From Gemmatimonadota bacterium (GTDB taxonomy: Bacteria > Gemmatimonadota > Gemmatimonadetes > Longimicrobiales > Gaopeijiaceae): a stretch of 64,000 nt of DNA. The position numbers were made by a program, and so were the translations under genes. Where the stretch lies: assembly GCA_028873845.1 (NCBI GenBank), contig JAPPNO010000129.1, forward strand, positions 1 to 64,000, in the 5' to 3' direction. The notes below the pieces were generated by a model. The model was not told the DNA's origin. It did no database searches and worked only from the letters and a program-made list of their open reading frames with translations. Shown piece after piece: positions 7,731-17,770 of this stretch (the first letter of the stretch is position 1; each line of letters opens with the position of its first letter).

Positions 7731-8828
7731 TCAGCGGCCCGTCGGCGGACCCCGGAGCGGATCCGGATTCGCCCGCGAACCTGTAACGATAAAGCCACCC
7801 GCAAGTGTCGAAAACCCCTGGTCTCCCGAGTTGTCTCCGGAGTTGTCTCCGGAATCTTCCAGATACCGCTGCAACACCTCTCTGACTTCACGCAGGTCGC
7901 GGACCTGGAAGAGGCGCTGCCGGAGCCGGCGCCCGCCGGCCAGTCCCCTGGTGTACCAGCCAAGGTGCTTGCGGAACTCGCGGATGGCCTTGTCCCCGTC
8001 AAGCTCGAAGGCGACCGCGTTTTCGGCGTGTCGGATACAGATCACGAACCGGGTGCGCGCGTCGGGCTCCCCCGGAACGGGCTTTCCGTCCAGGGCGGCG
8101 CGGGCCTGGTGGAAGAGCCAGGGCGCACCGTGGCTTCCCCTCGCGATCATGACGCCGTGACACCCGGTCCGCGCCTTCATCCGGAGCGCGTCTTCGCCGC
8201 GGCGCACATCGCCGTTGCCGATCACCGGCACGTCCAGCGCGTCGACCAGAGCCGCGATCTCCTCCCAGCGCGCCTGTCCGGAGTACATGTCGGCGCGGGT
8301 GCGGGGGTGGAGTGTCACCATTCGGGCGCCGGCGTCCCGGCAGGTCCTCCCGATCGCGACCGGGTCGCGGCTGGACTCGTCGAAACCGGACCGGATCTTG
8401 GCGGTGACGGGGAGCGGGGTGGCGGCAACGACCGCGCGCACGATCCGACCCACGAGCCCGAGGTCGCGCAGGCACCCCGATCCGCCGTTGCGCCTGACGA
8501 CCTTCTTCACCGGACATCCGAAGTTGATGTCGACAAAGTCCGGTTCGTACACCTCCGTCACCAGTGCCGCCGCCTCGGCCATCGTGCCGGGATCGGCCCC
8601 GAAGATCTGGATGCCTATCGGTCGCTCGTCGTCGTCGAAGCGCAGATAGTGGGCGGTCCGTCCGCTGCCACGCACGATCCCCTCGGCACTCACGAACTCG
8701 GTGAGCACGACATCCGCGCCGAAGCTCCGGCACAACCGCCGGAAAGGAGACTCGGAGACTCCCGCCTGCGGGGCCAGCAACAGAGGCGTCGCGGGGGGCG
8801 TCGGCAGCTTGAAGGGAAGTGGCGTCAT
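7731..8828 (-). CDS. dusB: tRNA-dihydrouridine synthase (DusB type)
   Basis: The enzyme reduces uridine to dihydrouridine in tRNA using FMN and NADPH. The TIM-barrel domain fills residues 10 to about 250, with the APQAGVSESPFR start, the catalytic Cys at about 105 in INFGCPVKKV, and the RTR.DMYSG segment and GDV flavin-binding motif. The C-terminal helical domain follows. The last 40 residues are unusual: a 12-bp tandem repeat (7828-7851) encodes GDNSGDNSGDQ and is followed by an unstructured Gly/Arg/Pro tail not typical of the family. The ATG at 8828 gives the normal N-terminus. The stop lies 11 bases before the tmRNA. Confidence 0.92.
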   Translation of the reverse strand: MTPLPFKLPTPPATPLLLAPQAGVSESPFRRLCRSFGADVVLTEFVSAEGIVRGSGRTAHYLRFDDDERPIGIQIFGADPGTMAEAAALVTEVYEPDFVDINFGCPVKKVVRRNGGSGCLRDLGLVGRIVRAVVAATPLPVTAKIRSGFDESSRDPVAIGRTCRDAGARMVTLHPRTRADMYSGQARWEEIAALVDALDVPVIGNGDVRRGEDALRMKARTGCHGVMIARGSHGAPWLFHQARAALDGKPVPGEPDARTRFVICIRHAENAVAFELDGDKAIREFRKHLGWYTRGLAGGRRLRQRLFQVRDLREVREVLQRYLEDSGDNSGDNSGDQGFSTLAGGFIVTGSRANPDPLRGPPTGR

Positions 8829-9048
8829 GCTCCGAAGCTAACCGGGAGCGTCCGGCGCAGGAATGCGCGGCCGGCCGGCGTGACCTCGACACGGGATTCT
8901 GCGGGGAATCCGTGGGTCTGATCGAGACGCTCGACGTGCCGAGTCCACGGTGCCCGCTGGCCTTCCGCTCCCGAGCCGAATATGTTGCGGCCCCCGACGT
9001 CAGAGCCGCTCCTCCCCTTTCGAGAGATTCCCGCCCGGCCCCAACGCC

Positions 9049-9501
9049 ATGTACCTTCGCGAATTCTTCACACCGGAACGAGTCGACCTGCACCTGGCCG
9101 GAGGTTCCCGGAACGAGGTCCTGGAAGCGCTGATCGCGCTCCTGGAACTGGACGACCGTGCGCGCAACGTCCTTCTGCGAACGGTGCGCCGACGCGAGAA
9201 TCTGGGCTCGACGGGCATCGGCCGGGGAATTGCGATCCCTCATTGCCGTTCGCTCGTCGTGTCGCGCCTGCACATGGCGTATGGGCGGCACCCGGGCGGT
9301 GTGGACTTCCGCTCCATCGACAACCGTCCCGCGCACCACTTCTTCCTGATCGTGGCGCCGCCCCTGGAGGTCTCCGGCCGGTACCTGCCGGTGCTGGGCA
9401 AGGTCGCGCAGTTCGCGAAGGAACCGGATGTGCCTGGCAGGCTCGCCGCGCTGGAGTCCACGCGGGAGTTCTTCGAACTGCTTGATTCGAAGGGGGTCTA
9501 G
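9049..9501 (+). CDS. ptsN: PTS EIIA(Ntr)-like phosphotransfer protein
   Basis: This 150-residue cytoplasmic protein is an EIIA domain of the fructose/nitrogen-regulatory type. The phospho-accepting His is His65 in GIGRGIAIPHC, matching the family motif, and the fold covers the whole protein. It accepts phosphate from HPr and normally acts by binding target proteins rather than moving sugar. EI, HPr and HPr kinase are encoded at 16-19 kb, and no EIIB or EIIC is seen, which supports a regulatory role. I chose the ATG at 9049 because the EIIA fold starts there. Confidence 0.82.
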   Translation: MYLREFFTPERVDLHLAGGSRNEVLEALIALLELDDRARNVLLRTVRRRENLGSTGIGRGIAIPHCRSLVVSRLHMAYGRHPGGVDFRSIDNRPAHHFFLIVAPPLEVSGRYLPVLGKVAQFAKEPDVPGRLAALESTREFFELLDSKGV

Positions 9502-9524
9502 CCCGCGGAAAACCGCCGGCAGTC

Positions 9525-9968
9525 CTACCTGCTGACGAACATCCTCAGCGGCGAGGCCGAGCCGCGGCCCTCGATCTGCATCTGAACGAAATAGACGCCG
9601 GAAACGACCGGTTTGCCGTTGCGATCCTGGCCGTTCCACAAAGCCTCGTAACGGCCGGGTCTGCGGTACTCGAGTTGAAGGAGGGGCAATCTGTCGCCAC
9701 CGGGATACCGCAGGGCCACCGGAGCGGCGACGAACTGCCACACGATGTTGTACACGCGCAAGGATACCGTGACCGTCTCCCCCTCTTCGAACAGCGTTTC
9801 TTCGAGCACGAACGGAATCCGTGTCTCCGAACGGAAGGGATTCGGGTAGTTCTGTTCCAGCTTGAAGTCAGGATCCCTCTCGGCAACGGGCGGAGGGCGT
9901 TCCTGGGCGGCCAGAGCGGTGAAGCCACCGGAACAGAGTAGAAACATGACGCAGAGAATGCGCCTCAC
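9525..9968 (-). CDS. Secreted protein with FlgD-like / T9SS-type sorting fold
   Basis: The 147-residue product has a signal peptide (ILCVMFLLCSGGFTALA, cleavage near AQE). The mature protein matches the FlgD Ig-like or C-terminal sorting domain pattern: NYPNPFRSETRIPF early, then LRVYNIV, and LWNGQDRNGKPVVSGVYF near the end. In longer proteins this fold is a C-terminal tail; here it makes up almost the entire protein. The function is not known. A good sigma-70-like promoter precedes it (10064-10093), leaving a leader of about 90 bases. It converges on ptsN with a 23-base gap. Confidence 0.7.
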   Translation of the reverse strand: MRRILCVMFLLCSGGFTALAAQERPPPVAERDPDFKLEQNYPNPFRSETRIPFVLEETLFEEGETVTVSLRVYNIVWQFVAAPVALRYPGGDRLPLLQLEYRRPGRYEALWNGQDRNGKPVVSGVYFVQMQIEGRGSASPLRMFVSR

Positions 9969-10063
9969 GATGTTATCCTGCTTTCGGTTCAGTAGCGTTG
10001 GTACGTTGGCCCTCCCGGGGCAGGGATCTCAATCGAGCCGTGAGCCTGGTTTCTTCCTCGTAT

Positions 10064-10093
10064 ATCATACCTATTGGGTACGCCAGAGGTCAA
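10064..10093 (-). promoter_or_regulatory. Sigma-70-like promoter, TTGACC-18-TATGAT
   Basis: On the minus strand TTGACC (10093-10088) and TATGAT (10069-10064) are separated by 18 bases. Both match the housekeeping consensus well and lie in an unusually AT-rich patch between selB and the small secreted protein. Transcription would begin near 10057. The rest of 9969-10135 holds no gene. Confidence 0.6.
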
Positions 10094-10135
10094 GGAAAGA
10101 TCCGAGAAAGATCCGGGACTACCGGCTGGTGGCGC

Positions 10136-12091
10136 TCAGGGCGGCGACCCCGAGACGCGGCGTCCGGCTTCCAGGCGCTGCGTGACGCCCCGCGCGTCGA
10201 AGTGCGCCAGAATCGGGATCAGGTGCTTGCGGGTGACGGGGAGGACCCGGCGAAAGTCGGCCGGACCGAGTCCCTCTTCACCGCCCAGTTCCGTCACGAC
10301 CCGGTTCGCCGCGTCATCGAGTGCCGCCGTCGTGACCCAATAGGCGTCGCCGAGAAGGCGGATCCGCCCCTCCGAGGCCAGGAACGAAAGCACCTCGCCG
10401 ATCCCCGGATGACCCGGCACCAGTTCCTCCAGTTCGCGCGTGGCGGGTCCCTGAAGACCGGCTTCCGCAAGGATTCCCAGCAGGCGGCGCGACAGCTCGT
10501 CCTCTTCCGGGGAGAGCGCGGCCCTGAACTCCGGGAGACGGGCGATCCTGCCCTCGATGACCAGGCGTCCCGCGCGCGCCAGGCGGGACGCGAGCCCGTC
10601 GGCCAGCCTGGAGTGCGCGTGCGCCGGCAGAGCCGTGCGGAGGAGCGCCAGGGGTGCGCCCCGGGCCAGCGAGTGGAGCTCGTGATAGCGCCGCACCGTC
10701 CGCAGCAGCCTGGCCTCGCCCTCGGAGACGATCCGCGTATCGAAGAGCACGCCGTCCATGCGCCAGAGCTCCTTTCCCGGGCCGGCGAACGCCCCCCCAC
10801 CCCACCCCGCCCGCACCCCGAGCATCTCCTCCTCCACCCCCTGCCATCCCGCAAGCACGGCCGCTCCGCGAAGGGCGGCGGTCCCGCCTCGCGCGAGGCC
10901 GTCGAGCGCATCACGCTCCGGGTCCGACAGCCGCTTCCGTTTGGGGGGCGCGGGTTCGAGGACCACGCCGCCCGCGATCGTGGTGACGGGGGAGTAGGAG
11001 CGGATCACGAAGCGGTCGCCGCAGCGTGCAACGACCGGAGCCTCCAACCTCAACTGGGCGGGCACCATGGCTCCCGGGTCCGCCTCCTCGATCCCGAAGA
11101 GGGCCACCCGGCTCATGACTTCGACGGTTCCGAGGTGTACGCGAACCCGCTGTCCGTGCTCGAGCCGCCACCCGCTCTTCTCCAGGTGGTGGAGTCTGAC
11201 CGTCAGCATCCACGAGGGCGACCAGCTCGCGTCCGTGACCAGGACGTCGCCGCGGGCCACCAGGCCACGCCTTACCGCCGCCCCCGTGAGGGCCAGAGCG
11301 GTCCGCTCGCCGGCGCTCGCACGCTCCACCTGCACGCCGTGCACCTGGACGGCGCGCACCCGGGCCTCGTCGCCCCGGGGCAGGATCCGCACCGTGGAAC
11401 CGCGCTTCACCGTTCCCGACCAGAGTGTGCCCGTCACGACGGTCCCCGCGCCCTCCATGGCGAAGACCCGGTCTACGGGCAGGCGCGCGAGATCGTCGGC
11501 GGAGGGTTCGCCGGCCAGCGCCGCACAGCGCACCAGGGCGTCGGCGAGTTCCCGCAGCCCCGCTCCGGTCCGCACCGAGGTGGGGATGACCTCCGCGTCC
11601 CGGTAATCCCTGTCGGCGAGTACTTCCCTCACTTCCTCGGTCACCAGTTCGAGCCACTCGGGTTCGACCAGGTCGGCCTTGGTGACGGCAACAACGAGGA
11701 CCTCGACGCCCAGCAGTCCCACGATGGCCAGGTGCTCGCGCGTCTGCGGCATCACCCCCTCGTCCGCGGCGACCACCAGCAGCACGATGTCCATGCCCGT
11801 GGCTCCCGCGACCATGGTGCGCACGAACCCCTCGTGACCGGGCACATCCACGATGCCGAACGAGTATCCCTCCGCGGGGGCGTAGCGCGCGAAGCCGAGT
11901 TCGATGGTGATTCCGCGCCGCTTCTCCTCCGCCAGCCGATCCGTGTCCACCCCGGTCAGGGCCTCCACCAGCGAGGTCTTTCCGTGGTCGATGTGGCCCG
12001 CGGTGCCGACGATGAGGCTGGTGGCGGGTGGATCGCCGCCCGACTGCCGAGTTGGTTGCCCGGACGGGCTGCTAGTCCGCCGGGAGCTCAT
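10136..12091 (-). CDS. selB: Selenocysteine-specific elongation factor SelB
   Basis: SelB is a GTPase that delivers selenocysteyl-tRNA to the ribosome at UGA codons marked by a SECIS hairpin. From the ATG at 12091 the protein has 651 residues. G-motifs are GHIDHGKTS (about 32-40), DVPGHEG and TKAD, followed by the EF-Tu-like beta-barrel domains (about 200-360). A long C-terminal half with winged-helix repeats binds the SECIS RNA. A 24-residue N-terminal extension precedes the usual SelB start. The gene begins 20 bases inside the end of recO. No selA, selC or selD is seen here, so the rest of the pathway must be elsewhere if it exists. Confidence 0.92.
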   Translation of the reverse strand: MSSRRTSSPSGQPTRQSGGDPPATSLIVGTAGHIDHGKTSLVEALTGVDTDRLAEEKRRGITIELGFARYAPAEGYSFGIVDVPGHEGFVRTMVAGATGMDIVLLVVAADEGVMPQTREHLAIVGLLGVEVLVVAVTKADLVEPEWLELVTEEVREVLADRDYRDAEVIPTSVRTGAGLRELADALVRCAALAGEPSADDLARLPVDRVFAMEGAGTVVTGTLWSGTVKRGSTVRILPRGDEARVRAVQVHGVQVERASAGERTALALTGAAVRRGLVARGDVLVTDASWSPSWMLTVRLHHLEKSGWRLEHGQRVRVHLGTVEVMSRVALFGIEEADPGAMVPAQLRLEAPVVARCGDRFVIRSYSPVTTIAGGVVLEPAPPKRKRLSDPERDALDGLARGGTAALRGAAVLAGWQGVEEEMLGVRAGWGGGAFAGPGKELWRMDGVLFDTRIVSEGEARLLRTVRRYHELHSLARGAPLALLRTALPAHAHSRLADGLASRLARAGRLVIEGRIARLPEFRAALSPEEDELSRRLLGILAEAGLQGPATRELEELVPGHPGIGEVLSFLASEGRIRLLGDAYWVTTAALDDAANRVVTELGGEEGLGPADFRRVLPVTRKHLIPILAHFDARGVTQRLEAGRRVSGSPP

Positions 12092-12842
12092 CGGGTGCGG
12101 TCCGAGCGGGTGGATCGAGGAAGCGGAAGGAGTCGAGGCGCCGTCCGCCCAGCATGTGGTAGGTCGCGAAGTCGTCCAGGAGCGACAGGTGGGCGCGCGT
12201 TCCACGAAGGCCGGGAGGGACCGTGCCACCGAGCAGACACCGGAGCTGGACGCGCGCCAGGGGACCGATCCTGCGGGAACCGCTCGGTGCCCGGCATTCC
12301 GGACCGCTTACTCCCCCGGCGGCCAGATCGAACCTTCCCATGTCGCCTTCCTCGAGCACTTCGCCGCACGCCGTGCACGAACGGAGTTCGGGACCGAACC
12401 CGAGGGCTTGAACCATCTTCCATCCCAGCGCGAGGATCTCGCCGTGCACGTCCGCCGGCGCGGCCGCCTCGAGCCGGTCCAGACCCTCCGAGAGGGCCTG
12501 GTAGAGCTGGGCGTGGGGGTCCTGGCCCGCATGCCGCAGCACGAGTTCGGCCGCGATCGACGCCCCGGCCAGACGCCGGAAGTCTCCAGCCAGTCCGAAT
12601 CGCGTCTTCACCGGAGTGAACTCGCGCAGCGTCTGGAGCTCCCTGCTTTCGCGCACGACGATCCGGGCAACCCCTTCTCCGAAGGTCCCCGGCGAGCCCC
12701 GGCCCTTCGAGGCGCCCTTTCGGACGCCCCGGGCCATCACCCCGACCAGCCCCAGCTCCTGCGTGTAGAACCTCAGTACGCGGCTGCTCTCGGAGTACGG
12801 GTGCGCCCGCAGCAGGATTGCCGATGTGGTTACCGGAAACAT
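12072..12842 (-). CDS. recO: DNA repair protein RecO
   Basis: RecO helps load RecA onto SSB-coated single-stranded DNA in the RecFOR pathway. The 256-residue protein starts at 12842 with an OB-fold domain (about 1-80, beginning [19 protein letters not shown]) followed by a helical domain. A zinc-finger-like region contains CTACGEV and a later GPEC; only three cysteines of the usual four are obvious. The C-terminus overlaps the start of selB by 20 bases. Length is normal for the family. Confidence 0.9.
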   Translation of the reverse strand: MFPVTTSAILLRAHPYSESSRVLRFYTQELGLVGVMARGVRKGASKGRGSPGTFGEGVARIVVRESRELQTLREFTPVKTRFGLAGDFRRLAGASIAAELVLRHAGQDPHAQLYQALSEGLDRLEAAAPADVHGEILALGWKMVQALGFGPELRSCTACGEVLEEGDMGRFDLAAGGVSGPECRAPSGSRRIGPLARVQLRCLLGGTVPPGLRGTRAHLSLLDDFATYHMLGGRRLDSFRFLDPPARTAPDELPAD

Positions 12843-12930
12843 CGCCGGGGTCCGTTCGCGGTAAGGGCCCACGCGCCGGCGTTCGGGCCGTGCGACAGCC
12901 TCGTCGGCCGGGGATCGTGCGCAGGCGCGG

Positions 12931-14067
12931 TCACCTGTCCAACTCCGCGAGTAGCCGCGTTCGCCGCCGCGCGTGGTCGTCCTCCGGAATCCGGCCCTGC
13001 CGGCGTTCTTCGTCCAGCGCCGCGATCGCGACGAGCACTGCCCGTCTCGCTCTTCCGGCCGGGCTCCGGCGCCGTGCGCCCTGCGAGCGCGCCGCCACGA
13101 GGGCCCCGGCTCCCGCCAGCGCAAGGGTGAGGATGACAGCCGCGAGAGGTACCGAACCCAGGGGCCCTCCGGTTCCGCCGCGTGCGACCGTGACCACGGA
13201 CGGCGCGACGTCGCGACCCGCAAAGCGCCGATACCGGACTCCCTCGATCTCCACCTCCGGCACGTTCACCAGTCCGCTCACCGCGAGTTCGCCGGCCGGT
13301 TCGCGGATCAGCAGTTCCATGGAGCCCGTGAGTCCCTCCATGGGAACGCTGAACCGGTCCCCGGAGATCGAGTAGCGAAACAGATAGAGATGTTCGCCGG
13401 GCGGCATCGCCGCCGACACGTGCACGCGGCCGTCGGAAAAGCTCGCCGTTCCGGCCGAAAGCTCGCTCTGGCCGACCCGGAAGCCCGCCCCTTCGGGGGG
13501 CAGCGCGTGGGACCAGGTGGGCCCGTGCTCGCCGGCGACCAGGGTGGCCCGTGTGTCGTTGCCGACTTCGAAGTAGTCCGCGACGGCCCAGCCGGGCCCG
13601 GGATCCAGCGGCTCGACGAAGAGATTGCGGATCCGCACCCGGGCACTCGCGTCCGGCCCGGCGGGAATCGCCGGATACGCCTGGATCACGTACGGGCCTC
13701 CGGCCTCCGGTCGTGCGGTTACCGCCTCTCCGATGTAGAGCACTTCCTGGTAGCGGATCGTCGCGAAAAAGACTTCGTCCGTTTCGTCCCCGGAGGCTTC
13801 CGGGAGCCGTATCTCGAAGATCCCCCCCTCCCCTACCGCCACGCTGTCGATCTCGCCGGCCGACTGCGCCGATACGCGGTGCAGCACCACCGTGCCGCTG
13901 TCCGCCGGAAGATCGCCGATCAGCACCCGGCCGGACAGGACGGGGCCGCCGGGTTCCTGCGCACCCGCGGCCGGGGGTCGGCTATCCGCAGTCTCCCGGC
14001 AGTGGGCCCGCGCGAATTCGGCGGACGGAACGAACAGGCACGCCATCAGGATCGTCAGACGCCCCAT
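12931..14067 (-). CDS. Membrane-anchored exported protein of unknown function
   Basis: I do not recognise the family. From the ATG at 14067 the protein has 378 residues: a signal peptide ([21 protein letters not shown]), a long extracytoplasmic beta-rich region that begins like a carboxypeptidase-regulatory or transthyretin-like module ([21 protein letters not shown]), one membrane segment near the C-terminus (about 320-340), and a cytoplasmic tail of about 45 residues. The tail ends in a short helical motif, [21 protein letters not shown]. That tail resembles the end of some cytochrome c biogenesis proteins, where a (L)DE..G.(I/L)..E.Y..RR..LL motif occurs. No cytochrome genes are nearby, so the role stays open. 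It lies 88 bases upstream of recO in the same orientation. Confidence 0.6.
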   Translation of the reverse strand: MGRLTILMACLFVPSAEFARAHCRETADSRPPAAGAQEPGGPVLSGRVLIGDLPADSGTVVLHRVSAQSAGEIDSVAVGEGGIFEIRLPEASGDETDEVFFATIRYQEVLYIGEAVTARPEAGGPYVIQAYPAIPAGPDASARVRIRNLFVEPLDPGPGWAVADYFEVGNDTRATLVAGEHGPTWSHALPPEGAGFRVGQSELSAGTASFSDGRVHVSAAMPPGEHLYLFRYSISGDRFSVPMEGLTGSMELLIREPAGELAVSGLVNVPEVEIEGVRYRRFAGRDVAPSVVTVARGGTGGPLGSVPLAAVILTLALAGAGALVAARSQGARRRSPAGRARRAVLVAIAALDEERRQGRIPEDDHARRRTRLLAELDR

Positions 14068-14147
14068 GACCGCGGCCCATCCCGGCCCGGACCCCGTTGC
14101 CGCGCAGATTCGTGCCGGTGGGCGGACCGGCAAACGCGGACGCGCCC

Positions 14148-14666
14148 TCAGTGGTCGAACCGGCCGAGGTCTTCGGGACGGAGTCCGCGCAGGAGTTCCT
14201 CCAGTGCCTCGACGCTCATGGGGTCTTCGTCGCCCTCCCCCCCGCCACCGTCCTGGGCGTCGGCAACTTCCACCACCACCGTGCCCTGCACGAGCAGGGA
14301 GTCGTCGGCGAAGATGCGCGCCTTCATGCGCAGCGCGAGCGCGATCGAGTCGGAGGGCCGCGCGTCGACCGAGATGACTTCGCCGTCCCGATCGATGATG
14401 AGTTCGGCGAAGTAGGTGCTGTTCTCCACCCGCGTGATCAGTACGCGCTGCAGCTTGCCTCCCATTCCACCCACCACCGAGACCAGAAGATCGTGCGTGA
14501 GGGGACGCTGGAAGGCGACGCCGCCCATATGCATCGCGATCGCGCTCGCCTCGCCGGGACCGATCCAGATGGGGAGGATACGCTCGGTGCCGACCTCCTT
14601 GAGGATCACGACCGGCGTGTTCGAAGTGCGATCGAACGCGAGGCTCTTGACGCTGACCTCGATCAC
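14148..14666 (-). CDS. Bifunctional nuclease family protein (DUF151)
   Basis: The 172-residue protein matches the DUF151/bifunctional nuclease family over residues 1-135: an N-terminal EVSVKSLAFD strand, the LPIWIGPGEASAIA motif, TYFAELII and the SVDARPSDSIALALR signature. An acidic C-terminal tail with a Gly run follows. Plant and bacterial members are reported to have RNase and DNase activity; the biological role in bacteria is not settled. It follows metK with a gap of 28 bases. Confidence 0.85.
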   Translation of the reverse strand: MIEVSVKSLAFDRTSNTPVVILKEVGTERILPIWIGPGEASAIAMHMGGVAFQRPLTHDLLVSVVGGMGGKLQRVLITRVENSTYFAELIIDRDGEVISVDARPSDSIALALRMKARIFADDSLLVQGTVVVEVADAQDGGGGEGDEDPMSVEALEELLRGLRPEDLGRFDH

Positions 14667-14694
14667 CTGTGCACCTCGCTTCCGGTAGCCGTGC

Positions 14695-15885
14695 TCACAG
14701 TTGCAGCGCCGTTCTCACATCCTCCACCCGATCGGTCCGCTCCCACTCGAAGAGCCGCACCCGGCGCCCGCCTGCCAACACCGTACGCGGAGTGCGTCCG
14801 AAGTGTCCATAGGCGGCGGTGGGAAGGAAGACCGGATCCGTCAGCCCCAAAGCGGCGATGATGCCCCTGGGCGTAAGGTCGAAGACGCGTTCCACGGCGC
14901 GGGACAGGACCTGGTCGGGAACGACTCCGGTCCCGAACGAGTCCACCCATACCTGAACGGGATCCGCCCTGCCGATCGCGTAGGCGAGCCGCACCTCGCA
15001 CCGCGACGCGACCCCGGCGGCCACCAGGTTCTTCGCGGCCCAGCGCGCCGCATAGGCACCGGAACGGTCCACCTTCGTGGCGTCCTTCCCCGAGAAGGCG
15101 CCGCCGCCGTGCCGGCCCATGCCACCGTACGTGTCCACGATGATCTTGCGCCCCGTGAGCCCCGAGTCGGCCTCCGGTCCGCCTTTCGTGAAGCTGCCGC
15201 TCGGGTTGACGTGGCAGACGGTGGAGTCCGGGTCGAAGTGGCTCCCGGGCAGTGCCGGAGCGATCACCTTCGCGATCACCTCGTCGCGGATGTGGTCCTG
15301 GGTCAACTCCGCGCCGTTGTGTTCCGCCGCATGCTGCGTGCTCACCACCACGGTCGCGATGCGGGTGGGCGCGAGTCCGTCGTATTCGTACGTCACCTGC
15401 GACTTGCCGTCGGGGCGAAGCCAGGGAATCTCTCCCGACTTCCGCGCTTCCGTGAGACGCTTGGCCAGTGCGTGCGACGCGGCGATGGGCGCCGGCATCA
15501 GCTCCGGGGTTTCGTCGCAGGCGAATCCGAACATCATGCCCTGGTCCCCGGCACCGCCTTCCTTCACCCCGGCCGCGATCTCGTCCGATTGGCGGACGAG
15601 CGCCACATGGCACCCGGTTCCGTCGGACCCGTCGTAGAGCGGCCTCTCATATCCGACCTGACGGATCACCTTGCGGACGAGCGCGGGAACATCGGGAAGC
15701 TCGCCCTCGGTCCCGAATTCGCCGGCCACCAGCACCCGGTCGGCCGCCGCGAGCGTCTCACAGGCCACCCGTCCTCCGGGATCGTTTTCCAGAATTGCGT
15801 CGACCACGGCGTCCGAGATCTGGTCCGCGACCTTGTCCGGATGTCCTTCGGTGACTGACTCGGAGGTGAAGAGGCTCGGGCTCAA
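14695..15885 (-). CDS. metK: S-adenosylmethionine synthetase
   Basis: MetK makes S-adenosylmethionine from methionine and ATP as a cytoplasmic tetramer. The 396-residue protein shows the expected motifs: [17 protein letters not shown] near the N-terminus, [12 protein letters not shown] in the middle, and [16 protein letters not shown] towards the C-terminus. The start is TTG at 15885, preceded by AGGAG 9 bases upstream; no in-frame ATG would fit the family start better. A hairpin (15939-15968) lies in its leader, but I see no match to known SAM riboswitch cores. Confidence 0.95.
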   Translation of the reverse strand: MSPSLFTSESVTEGHPDKVADQISDAVVDAILENDPGGRVACETLAAADRVLVAGEFGTEGELPDVPALVRKVIRQVGYERPLYDGSDGTGCHVALVRQSDEIAAGVKEGGAGDQGMMFGFACDETPELMPAPIAASHALAKRLTEARKSGEIPWLRPDGKSQVTYEYDGLAPTRIATVVVSTQHAAEHNGAELTQDHIRDEVIAKVIAPALPGSHFDPDSTVCHVNPSGSFTKGGPEADSGLTGRKIIVDTYGGMGRHGGGAFSGKDATKVDRSGAYAARWAAKNLVAAGVASRCEVRLAYAIGRADPVQVWVDSFGTGVVPDQVLSRAVERVFDLTPRGIIAALGLTDPVFLPTAAYGHFGRTPRTVLAGGRRVRLFEWERTDRVEDVRTALQL

Positions 15886-15938
15886 GGTACTGATCTCCTG
15901 GAGGGGGATGGCGTGAGGCAGCGAGCGGTGAAGGGGGT

Positions 15939-15968
15939 GTCTCCGATACGGTTACCTCGGTGGGAGAC
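15939..15968 (-). promoter_or_regulatory. Inverted repeat in the metK leader
   Basis: GTCTCC and GGAGAC form a 6-bp perfect stem around an 18-base loop, between the ptsI stop (15998) and the metK start (15885). No U-run follows, so it is not a classical terminator. It might be a leader structure or chance in GC-rich DNA. Confidence 0.25.
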
Positions 15969-15997
15969 TGTCACGCAAGGAAGATTTCGCCGAATCG

Positions 15998-17770
15998 TCA
16001 AGTCCCCCGTGGAAACGAGCGTTCCAGCGTGGGCTGCAGCGAAGCCGCGAAATGCCGTTTGGCCTCCGCACCCGTGGGTGCTTCCAGGGCGGCCGCGGCC
16101 GCGGCACGGATTTCGTCGAGGCGGCAGTTGCGGACCATCCGCCCGATGCCCGGCAGCGAGCGCCAGGCAACGGAGAGCACGTCCACGCCAAGGCCGAGGA
16201 GGAGCAGCACGCCGAGTGGCCGGGTGGCCATCTCGCCGCAGGCGCTCACTTCCACGCCGGCGGCGCGACCGGCCTCGGCCACCAGCGAGATCTGCCGCAG
16301 CACGGCCGGGTGAAAGGGATCGAAGAGATGCGCCAGCCGCGTATTCGTGCGATCCACGGCCAGCGTGTACTGGACCAGGTCGTTGGTTCCGATGGAAAGG
16401 AAGTCGGCGTGGGTGGCCAGTCCCGGGGCGGCCAGGGCGGCGGCGGGTGTCTCGATCATCGCACCGACCTCGATCGAGCGTTCGAAAGGCAGGTCCTCGC
16501 TTTCAAGATGGTCCTGCGCCATTGCGAGCAGTTCGCGCACCGTTTCGATCTCGGTACCGGTGTTCACCAGCGGAACCATGATGCGCAGGTCGCCGTGGAC
16601 GGCGGCTCGCAGCATGGCGCGCAACTGGATCAGGAAGAGCTCGGGCTCGTCGGGACAGACGCGCACCCCGCGCCTGCCGAGGAACGGGTTGTCCTCGGCG
16701 GGTGTGCGGAGAAAGACGGGGAACTTGTCTCCGCCCAGGTCGAAGGTCCGGATGAGGACGGGATGGGAGGGGAAGGCTTCCGCCACTTCCCGGTACGCAC
16801 GGTACTGTTCTTCCTCTTCCGGGACCGTACTGCGGCCGACCACCAGGAATTCGGTCCGAAAGAGCCCGACCCCGCGGGCACCGAGCGCCCGGGCGCGGGC
16901 CGCTTCGCCCGGAAGGTCGAGGTTCACGCGCAGGGTAATGGCCTGGCGGTCAAGGGTGACCGCCTCCTCCCGCGCCATGGCCGGGGTCTCATGCCCCCAC
17001 CCGCGGATCGCGGCACGGCGCCGCTCGAACCGCTCCTCTTCCCCGGCGTCCGGTCCGATCACCACCCGGCCGGACCAGCCGTCCACGATGATGGCCTGAC
17101 CATCGGCGGTGCGATCGGTGACATCGCCCAGTCCCGCGGCTGCCGGGACTTCGAGCGAGCGGGCAAGGATGGCCCAGTGGGACGTGCGCGTTCCCCGGTC
17201 GGTGGCAAGGGCCACCACGCGCGACGGATCGAGGAGGGCCACGAAGCTGGGTGTGAGGTCCTTCGCCACGGCAACGATCTCGTGTTCACCGTCCCCGATC
17301 CCCCACGGATCCGGAAGGCCCAGCAAGCGGCCGAGAATCCGGACCTTGAGGTCGTCCAGGTCGTTCAGACGGTCCAGTACCATGGGATGCGATGTACGCG
17401 ACCAGCGGTCCTTCAGCTCAAGCATCCGCCAGTCGAAGGCGCGCGCGGCCGTGAGCCGGTTCTCCGAGATGTAGCGTCTCGTCCCCTCCACGACCTCGGG
17501 ATCGTCCAGCATCAGGATCTGCGGATCGAAGATGCGCGCCTCGATGGGACCCAGGCGGGCGGCGGTCTGCCGCTTGATCCCTTCCAGCTCCTGCCGTGCC
17601 CGCGCCCGTGCCCGCCGGAACCGCTCCAGTTCCCTCGCTCCGCCCTCCGGGGGAACCGTCACGCGCGGCACCTCGGGGACATCGCGGTCGATCCTGTGCA
17701 CGGGGCCCCTGGCGATCCCCTCCGAAGCGGAAAAGCCCTTGAGGACGACCGGGGCTGCCGTGTCATTCAC
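15998..17770 (-). CDS. ptsI: PTS enzyme I (phosphoenolpyruvate-protein phosphotransferase)
   Basis: Enzyme I takes phosphate from PEP and passes it to HPr. The 590-residue protein has the N-terminal HPr-binding and phosphohistidine domain, with the active His at about 198 in GTRTSHWAI, and a PEP-binding TIM barrel. The barrel contains GLFRTEFLV, the IMVPLV motif, the TNDLVQYTLAVDR motif and the catalytic Cys in VSACGEMA. The GTG start at 17770 overlaps the ptsH stop by 8 bases, so the two are coupled. A few residues follow the family end (LQPTLERSFPRGT). No sugar permease is nearby. Confidence 0.93.
   Translation of the reverse strand: MNDTAAPVVLKGFSASEGIARGPVHRIDRDVPEVPRVTVPPEGGARELERFRRARARARQELEGIKRQTAARLGPIEARIFDPQILMLDDPEVVEGTRRYISENRLTAARAFDWRMLELKDRWSRTSHPMVLDRLNDLDDLKVRILGRLLGLPDPWGIGDGEHEIVAVAKDLTPSFVALLDPSRVVALATDRGTRTSHWAILARSLEVPAAAGLGDVTDRTADGQAIIVDGWSGRVVIGPDAGEEERFERRRAAIRGWGHETPAMAREEAVTLDRQAITLRVNLDLPGEAARARALGARGVGLFRTEFLVVGRSTVPEEEEQYRAYREVAEAFPSHPVLIRTFDLGGDKFPVFLRTPAEDNPFLGRRGVRVCPDEPELFLIQLRAMLRAAVHGDLRIMVPLVNTGTEIETVRELLAMAQDHLESEDLPFERSIEVGAMIETPAAALAAPGLATHADFLSIGTNDLVQYTLAVDRTNTRLAHLFDPFHPAVLRQISLVAEAGRAAGVEVSACGEMATRPLGVLLLLGLGVDVLSVAWRSLPGIGRMVRNCRLDEIRAAAAAALEAPTGAEAKRHFAASLQPTLERSFPRGT

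Noticed and set aside
9969-10135. tRNA-Sec next to selB
   Set aside because: No long-acceptor tRNA with UCA anticodon is seen; the gap instead holds a promoter for the downstream gene.
9998-12619. Long plus-strand open frame opposite selB and recO
   Set aside because: SelB and RecO motifs on the minus strand are unambiguous; the plus-strand translation has no family pattern.
15886-15997. SAM riboswitch in front of metK
   Set aside because: No SAM-I, SAM-II or SAH core was recognisable; only a short hairpin is present.
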